NCBI GenBank assembly: GCA_010015745.1
Contig: ML978177.1
Span: 1 to 64,000, forward strand
Direction of reading: 5' to 3'
Source: Setomelanomma holmii
Taxonomy: Eukaryota; Ascomycota; Dothideomycetes; Pleosporales; Phaeosphaeriaceae
DNA: 64,000 nucleotides
Shown here: positions 57,926 through 64,000 of the stretch, in pieces
Position numbering within the stretch: position 1 is the first letter of the stretch
Layout: the number at the start of each line of letters is the position of its first letter
Translations under genes and position numbers: made by a program
Notes under the pieces: model-generated
What the model saw: the letters and a program-made list of their open reading frames with translations, nothing else
Databases searched by the model: none
What the model was told of the DNA's origin: nothing

Positions 57926-58329
57926 ATGTCTTACAACAAGCCTGAGAAGGACTTCGGCGAGGGCCCCAAGATCCACAAGATCCGTATCACCCTCACCTCT
58001 CGCAACGTCAAGTCGCTCGAGAAGGTGTGCCAGGAGCTCATCGACCGTGCCAAGAACAAGGAGCTCCGTGTCAAGGGCCCCGTCCGCCTGCCCACCAAGC
58101 ACTTGAAGGTCACCACCCGTAAGACACCTAACGGTGAGGGTTCCAAGACCTGGGATACTTTTGAGATGCGTATCCACAAGCGTAAGTACATACTTTTGGA
58201 GATATCTTTAGCTCCGACTAATAAATGTTTGCAGGTCTCATCGATCTCCACGCTCCCACCGAGGTTGTCAAGCAGATCATCATCAACATCGAGGCCGGTG
58301 TTGAGGTCGAGGTCACCATCGCCGCATAA
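57926..58329 (+). CDS. RPS20: 40S ribosomal protein uS10 (S20)
   Basis: 116 aa from exons 57926-58181 and 58235-58329; the 53-nt intron closes as RIHKR joined to LIDLHAPTE. The start MSYNKPEKDFGEGPKIHKIR leads into the uS10 fold: ITLTSRNVKSLEKVCQELID, VRLPTKHLKVTTRKTP with GEGSKTWDTFEMRIHKR, and VVKQIIINIEAGVEVEVTIA. The protein sits in the head of the small subunit, and its N-terminal loop is a known ubiquitination target in collided ribosomes. That gives a suggestive link to the CUE3-like neighbour across the shared promoter, although the adjacency may be chance. Length and sequence are normal for the family. Confidence 0.97.
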
Positions 58330-58596
58330 GGGCTTGTTGAAGGAAGGGACAAGGGAGGAGTGTCAGGATCTGAACAGAGTAGTGGTTATGACCAGCTCAT
58401 AGAGCTAGGAATGTACGACAATGAAATGATTCAAGACCGACAAAAATGCACAAGACGCGGTGGTGGCCATGTGCTTATGGGCGACATCCGAGGGATTTCT
58501 GCCAAGCTCGATGGTGCGCCTGATACCTCGGACACGCGATCGGACCTTAGAATGTCGTTGACAGACACATGATTTTGGTCCAGCGCACTTCCCAAA

Positions 58597-59824
58597 TCAA
58601 GTTGGCAGCGCATTGTCCAGCACCTCGATATTCGTAGCCCCCATGACCGCCTTCATCGCCTCATCTGCAAACTCCACCGCCTCCCTAGAATAATGCTTCG
58701 TCCCCGAAATCTCTACCGCCTTGCCATACAACACCTCGCCCACACTTCCATCCTCACAGCCTCTCCCCTCAACGACCACACCTGTCCCATCATCTCTCAC
58801 CCCGACCAACATCCCCACCGTTTTTGCAATCTTCTCCACCGGCGTTAAATAGCTCTCCGGGAAATTCTTCCACGCGGCACTACTTAACAAATTCGTCTTA
58901 ACCACACCCGGACAAATCGCGTTCACGCGGATACCAGACTTGTGATAATACCACGGGGCAATACTACGCATGAAGCCCACGACTGCATGCTTGGTCGCTG
59001 TGTATATCGGGCTGTAGTACGACGGATACAACCCGCCGCACGAGGCTGTTATGCAGATTGATTTATCTGCGGCGGAGGGGAAGAGGCGCATGTAGTGTGC
59101 TGCGAGGTATGTTGTCATGATTACGCTTTTGAGGTTGATGTCGATGAGTGCGTGCATGCCTTTTACGGGGAGCACTGGGTCGTCTGTCCCTGAAGTGTTT
59201 GATTTTGGGAGGTAGAAGTTTGCGCGCTCGGCGATGCTGGCATTGGCGAAGACGAAGTCGATGCGGTGGTGGCTGGTGAAAATGGTCTTGAAAATGGAGG
59301 CTAGGAGGGACTCGTCGGTGACATTACAGGCGTGGGAGGTTGCATTCAAGGAGGAAGCGATGGATGGGCCGGAGGGGTTGAGGTCGAGGATGTGGATGGT
59401 CCAGTCTGCTCGTTGGGAGAGGGATGTTGCTACGGCGAGACCCATGCCGGATGCTGTGGTGTTGGTTAGCATCAATTTTGTGGCTATGAAAGAAGTAGGA
59501 GAGGCGTTGCGTTTCGTTTGTGCGAAAGGTAGCTCAAATTGTGGATGAGAAGAGTCGCGAAACAGTATACGAGACGTCCATGCACTGGGAATCATAGTAT
59601 ATGTGCTACAACGAAACATAATCGGGTCACTTCAAACGCACAGCCTGACGACACAAGGGATGCCGTGAACGAAACCGAAAGAACTGAACGATGATTGGGT
59701 CTTTTCCTGATTATACTCGGGATGAAAGGCAGCATTCATGCTACTTCTCCTCAATATCAAGGGAATAAGAAGAGGAGAGCCTACGTACCCCACCCGTTAT
59801 GACAGCAACCTTCTTTGGCTCCAT
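58597..59824 (-). CDS. Short-chain dehydrogenase (15-PGDH-like), splice phase broken or misread
   Basis: The classical SDR start MEPKKVAVITGG is at 59824-59789, followed by a strong donor GTACGT. The body begins at 59453 with SGMGLAVATSLSQRADW after a good branch and acceptor (GCTAACC...CACAG) and ends at 58597. It has CNVTDESLLASIF, FANAS, the catalytic Ser in ITASCGGLYPS and YTATK with the Tyr-Lys pair, and NAICPGVVKTN. However, the first exon ends in phase 0 while the acceptor needs phase 1, so the normal join stops at once. A weak donor GTGGGG at 59793 restores frame (295 aa) but deletes both Gly of TGG. The gap (335 nt) is also long. One missing base in the GGTGGGGTACGT stretch, real or a sequencing error, would explain this. 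The predicted reaction is NAD(P)-dependent oxidoreduction of an unknown alcohol. Confidence 0.8.
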
Positions 59825-61434
59825 GATCCAGACCGTCGAAGTCGCAGGGATGTCGTGTTGTGCTTGTCAAATATGGCCGTGGATAGTCCCAGTCTGCTGC
59901 TGACGGGAAGGCTGTAATCGGAGTTCTGCGGCAGTATACCACGAACAAGTGCGCTCACGCTCATGGAACAAATATAAATGAACTCAGTCTGGTTCGAAGT
60001 CCCGTTGTATATATTTTAGGAAAAGCTTCTCCCTCTGAACTCCTCCGCGTTGTGCCGGAAAAGCTGATCCGCCATACCCTATTCGCGGTTTGTGATGTGG
60101 AGAGCTCGATCCACTAAGATTCCAAGGTCTTCTCCCCAAATTCTGATGGGTGTGGGATGTTTACTGGATTGACCATGTTCTACTATACGGCACGTGGTTC
60201 TCCAAGATGGTTGTGTATCACCTAGGCAAGATCTTGGGACCTGTCTCCATAAGTCGTCTCGAGGTACAAGACCTGAGTGATGGCCCTGACGTTGGGAATG
60301 CGATGGGACTGTTGATCATGCATTTTCACGCTGATGAAAAGTTGTTGTGTCTTTGTGGTCAGACTAAAGACCACCGGTTGGCAGTCGAGCGGGTCGGAAG
60401 TTGCAGAATTGCGGCAATATAACCTCGATGCAACCTGCAACAAGAATGATAGCACATGCTTAAGAGTTGAGAAACGTGACCTAGCCAGATCGACGTGTCC
60501 GACTTCGATATTTGGTCTTGGGAAGTTCAAAATGACTGATGCATTGACGAAGCAGTTTGGATCAAATGCGATACGGCTTTCTTCGGCGCTCGGATCGACT
60601 ATCGACGACAGCGCGTGCATTACAGGCTCGTAAGTCGATCGATGACAAGACGTTGCCAGCAGGTGGTCTTCGCATTATTCAAAGTATCCTCGAGTGCTCC
60701 CAACGTGCATTTCGAGAGCCAAGGTATGTAGCGTCCAATGTATTTACCTTCGCCCCACAAGCTTAAAGCAGGAGAGAAGGGGGTAAGGGGAGGCAGATGT
60801 CTTTCTTAGCTCCTTTTTCCCCTCCAGACATCCTCAATGTTTGAAGAACGCAGAGTGAATAAAGGGCTGATTCAGTTTATGGAGCAGGAACGAAGACGCG
60901 CACGCGCCGAATGAAAACCCAGCCAGAAACTGGATGACTAAGGCGGGCTACGTCCGAAAAGGGAAGGCGCAGAATAGGCGAAGAAACAGCGAATTGGGCA
61001 TGGTGGATTGATGATGATAGTGGGGCAGGGGTTTGAAGCCGGGGCTGGTTTTGTTGTCTGTGTGCTCTTAAGTGTGACTCTTTGCCAAACCAAGGACCAG
61101 CAGCAAAGGAAGGTGAGTTCTTTGGTTCACGAATAACAGATCCGTGGGGGGTGAAAGCTCACTGCGTGCCAGCCTTGCCCCATATAAAGTCTACGCCCCC
61201 GCGCATCCCTCGATCACGAAACCTTGCACCACGCAAACGCGCACTATTCAACTTCCCGGAATTCGAGCCCGACCGAAGCACACGGCGCTACAAACTTAAC
61301 AAGCTCAACACCAACTTTGCAAGAGCATTCAACAGCCCGCAAAACATACCAGACCTCGACATACGACTACGAGCGGCGGCTTCCTCGAAACTTCTCACAT
61401 CCGAACCGAACACCCACACACTTAAGATCACAGC
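59825..61434. other. Intergenic region, SDR to PP28-type gene
   Basis: 1.6 kb. No supported gene. From about 61195 the plus strand is C and A rich and probably the leader of the PP28-type gene; the open frames there (61082-61564 and 61224 onward) are read-through of that leader. Confidence 0.45.
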
Positions 61435-62246
61435 ATGTCTTCAGCAGGTGGACGCGGCCGCGGCGGCAAGTTCAACAAGGTCAAGCGCGGAGGCGGAAAG
61501 AAATTCTCTCGAGACTTACAACCGCTCAACGCAGATGGCGAGGTCGTTGGCATGTGGGGTGTAAGTGCTACACCATGTATAGATTCATGGTCAAGGCTAA
61601 CATAGATATGCAGGAGCAACCCAACAAAGTCGAGGAAGAGTCAGAAGAAGAAGAATCTTCCGAAGAAGAGTCGAGCGACGACGACGATGACAAGCCCGAC
61701 CAGGCGGAGATGACCCGCGAGCAGCGCCGCGAAGCAGCCAAGGCTCGCAAGCAAGCTGCGATAGCGAAGAAGACACAGAAAGTCGCAGAGCCCGGCGACC
61801 TGCCTACCGACTCGGAGGAAGAGAGCGACGACGACATGCCGGCAAATCCCAACCACACGGCGAAAGCCCGCTCGCAGGCTGCGAAGGCGCCGGCGGCTGT
61901 TGAAGCTGAGCCCGCCGCTGTGGCTGGAAAAGGGAAGGGCAAGCAGCAGGATCTCTCCCAGCTGTCTCGTCGCGAGCGCGAGGCTGTCCAGGCACAACAG
62001 GCAAAGGAACGCTATGAGAAGCTACACGCAGAGGGCAAGACGGAACAGGCTCGCGCAGACCTGGAGCGCCTACGACTGGTCAAGGAGCGTCGTGAGGCGG
62101 AGGCTGCACGCAAGAAGGCAGAAGCTGAAGAGCGTGCAGAGTTGGAGAAGGAGAAGGCAGAGCTCATGGAGCGCGAGAAGCGGAGGCGGGAGCAGGCTCT
62201 GGGCAAGAAGGAGCGGCTGGCAAAGGGTGGAAAGAAGAAGGCCTAA
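61435..62246 (+). CDS. PP28/PDAP1-type phosphoprotein
   Basis: 252 aa from exons 61435-61560 and 61614-62246; the 53-nt intron closes as EVVGMWG joined to EQPNKVEEE. A Gly/Arg/Lys-rich start (MSSAGGRGRGGKFNKVKRGG) is followed by an acidic Ser-rich stretch (EEEESSEEESSDDDDDKPDQ) full of casein kinase II-type sites. The conserved PP28 block then follows: LSRREREAVQAQQAKERYEK, LHAEGKTEQARADLERLRLV, KERREAEAARKKAEAEERAE. A long charged helix or coiled coil ends the protein. The family (mammalian PDAP1, heat- and acid-stable) is a casein kinase substrate whose molecular role is poorly settled. The animal protein is shorter and the fungal one has a longer acidic front, as seen here. Probably cytosolic or nuclear. 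Confidence 0.88.
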
Positions 62247-62733
62247 ACTGTAGATGTTGGTGCTTCGTTTTGCATAGCTTGCGTATGGACAATCTGCTAT
62301 GGTAGGGCGCATTGGGACAGTCCTGAGGGCAGCAGATGGCTTTGCAGGCTTCGTGCGGCCTGCAGGATTCCAAGAGGACTTCAAATCAAATCACGAAATA
62401 TGATGCCCAATGATTTCTCTCAATCCGTAGACTTCCAAGCTCTACGCCCTCCTGTGTGAGCCATAGTAAGTTATCATGCACGCCCTACAATACTGACATG
62501 TACAAGTGTAGGCACCACCTTCATGTGCTCTTGAATGTTCTCTGCATGATACGAGCCCGCAAGTTGTGCCTTCAGCCCTTCCGCGCAGCTACGGCCGCAC
62601 CCCGCCTCGCTTGAGACGCGACTTCGCGAACTCCGTCATCAATTGCTTCTCTACATAAACACCGCCATGGCGCCATTGAAGCTTGCCACCCTGGCAAGCA
62701 CTCGCTTTGCGTTCGATATCGGCATTCGCGAAC
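62247..62733. other. Intergenic region, PP28-type gene to HNH-like gene
   Basis: About 490 bp between two genes on the same strand. An ATG at 62667 opens a short frame that overlaps the next start in another frame, so it could act as an upstream reading frame. Nothing else was seen. Confidence 0.4.
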
Positions 62734-63625
62734 ATGGCTGAGCCCATACCTGTTGATGAGCAGTCGAATTATGAAACGTTCCGTGACTGTCTTAGCGAAC
62801 CCGTGCTTAAAGCTCTCGCAATACCACAGGTGAAGCAGATGCCCAAGGAAAAGCGGCACGCGAAGAAGAACTCCAAGGACAAGAGGGGAAAGTATGATGA
62901 AATCAAGGCAGACGTCGCTACTGTCCCAAATGGAGACGCGCAGGCATCAGACGCGGAGGATCTAGGGGAGTTCATTAAAGTACGCCAGCCTTCATGGCAC
63001 CTCAATTATCGACTAACATTGACAGTACCTAAGCAGTGTCATGTTTCCCTGCCTGCCAGCCGAGCTACGCGTTCTATCATACACGAAATACAGAGATTCG
63101 ACCTCTCTCCAAGACACCTACTCCACACCACTTTCCGCAAGCACGTACACCCGTCTCTTAGGCCTCATCTCGCCAGACGCAATTGATAGCCTCGAAAGTT
63201 ACGGCCTTCTGCCACCATCGAGCGACACGAACGACCAGCGAAATTTCCTCCTACCCGTTCTCAACACATACGCGAGTAGTGCCACCGCGCCGCCGCCCAT
63301 GTGGAGCACCACGCGAACCACTGAGTGCGAGCTATGCCAGCGAGACTGGGTACCCTTGACATACCACCACCTTATCCCGAGGTCGACGCACGATCGCGTG
63401 TTGAAGCGTGGATGGCATGCAGAGGAGAAGCTTAACAGTGTTGCGTGGCTGTGTAGGGCTTGTCATAGCTTTGTACATCGGCTTGCGAACAATGAGGAGC
63501 TGGCAAAGAGCTACTATACCGTGGAGCTGATCGGGGAGGGAGGAGTGGAGAGAGATTCGGACAAGCGAGCAGAAGTGGAGGGTTGGGTGAAATGGGTTGG
63601 AGGTGTGAGATGGAAGAGCAGGTAG
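62734..63625 (+). CDS. HNH-like zinc-binding protein, conserved fungal type
   Basis: 281 aa from exons 62734-62979 and 63026-63625; the 46-nt intron closes as GEFIK joined to YLSSVMFPCLP. The start MAEPIPVDEQSNYETFRD has context AACATGG. A basic segment (KEKRHAKKNSKDKRGKYDE) may be a nuclear signal. The C-terminal part holds ECELCQRDWVPLTYHHLIPR and, about 30 residues on, LNSVAWLCRACHSFVHRLA. Together these give the H, N and H of an HNH beta-beta-alpha-metal site with a CX2C...CX2C zinc clip. HNH modules cut or nick DNA or RNA, and some bind without cutting. I recall related fungal proteins only as uncharacterised, so the substrate is unknown. Confidence 0.82.
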
Positions 63626-63866
63626 ACAGGCTGCTTGCGTCTCATTCACTCTGAGCAAACGAAAAGCGCTTCTGGAAGCCTCCGGCCGCATTGATGAGAC
63701 AAAAGATCGCGAGCGGTGAAAACACAAGAAAGGGCAGGCAACGACTTTGCTCGCCTAGCTATAACAGCTCCTGCTACGCAAGAACCTAACCACTTGCAAC
63801 TTTGAAGCACTCCCAACACGATCCAGCGTTTTCTCTGCCATCGTCTACACTTCTGTATTCGCAAAC

Positions 63867-64000
63867 ATGTGCGAGGACGGCAGCAAAGACAACGCGCCTC
63901 ACCCCACCGAGGTGCAGAAGCCCGCTGAGCCCACCCCGACGATCAACCCGTGGTTGACGGCATCTCTAAGGCCAGGCCAGGCCAGATCTACAAACCGCGG
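63867..64000 (+). CDS. Start of an unidentified gene, cut by right edge
   Basis: Open frame of 44 codons from an ATG at 63867 (context AACATGT) to the window end without stop. It begins MCEDGSKDNAPHPTEVQKPA and is rich in Pro, Thr and Glu, which looks like a disordered protein start. A pyrimidine- and A-rich leader precedes it. There is too little to identify, and the ATG could also be an upstream frame. Confidence 0.4.
   Translation, partial: MCEDGSKDNAPHPTEVQKPAEPTPTINPWLTASLRPGQARSTNR

Noticed and set aside
58597..59619. Uninterrupted 340-codon frame for the short-chain dehydrogenase starting MFRCSTYTM
   Set aside because: The first 55 residues are intron read-through: they replace the nucleotide-binding start of the fold, which is found intact further upstream at 59824-59789, and a good branch site and acceptor sit just before SGMGLAVA.
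61082..61564. 160-codon frame overlapping the PP28-type start
   Set aside because: It lies in the C and A rich leader and continues in a different frame through exon 1; the PP28 start with its Gly/Arg block is better supported.

Overview
The window reads as a chromosomal segment of a filamentous ascomycete (Pezizomycotina; Dothideomycetes is my best guess, but that is inference). The evidence is dense single-copy eukaryotic genes with short GT..AG introns (mostly 46-120 nt), CTRAC-type branch points close to the acceptor, balanced base composition, and typical fungal families: Sec7/PH ArfGEF, metacaspase, UNC-50, Rna14, Argonaute, Mtf1, Tan1, Cue3. Exon coordinates come from reading splice sites by eye and checking that phases close. 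No database search was possible.

Layout. 1-2030: two pogo/Fot1-like DNA transposons, one apparently nested in the other and both cut or broken. 3784-27940: a gene-rich block holding a Sec7-PH ArfGEF, a metacaspase, mitochondrial IF2, an intron-bearing tRNA-Asp, UNC-50 and RNA14 (divergent pair), and an Argonaute of the QDE-2/AGO1 type. 27941-42677: a gene-poor stretch with only a three-finger C2H2 protein (33148) and a large secreted protein (37343). 42678-50853: a fructosyl-amino-acid oxidase-like gene divergent from MTF1, then TAN1 and an aminoglycoside-phosphotransferase-fold protein that lacks key catalytic residues. 52479-54381: a complete 1.9 kb pogo-like element with TA target duplication and two in-frame stops. 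55519-63625: CUE3/ASCC2-like and ribosomal protein uS10 (divergent), a short-chain dehydrogenase with a splice-phase problem, a PP28-type phosphoprotein and an HNH-like protein. A further reading frame runs off the right end.

There is no operon logic. The functional themes are RNA metabolism (RNA14, TAN1, Argonaute, uS10, CUE3) and mitochondrial gene expression (IF2, MTF1).

The most notable signals are these. (i) Two neighbouring introns in the Argonaute gene are near-identical over 40 nt, and one of them lacks an AG where its acceptor is expected. (ii) The pogo elements carry 17-bp tandem repeats inside their termini, five units at one end and two at the other. (iii) The tRNA-Asp gene carries both a 46-nt intron and a 4-nt duplication in its T arm. 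(iv) The phosphotransferase-fold protein looks like a pseudokinase.
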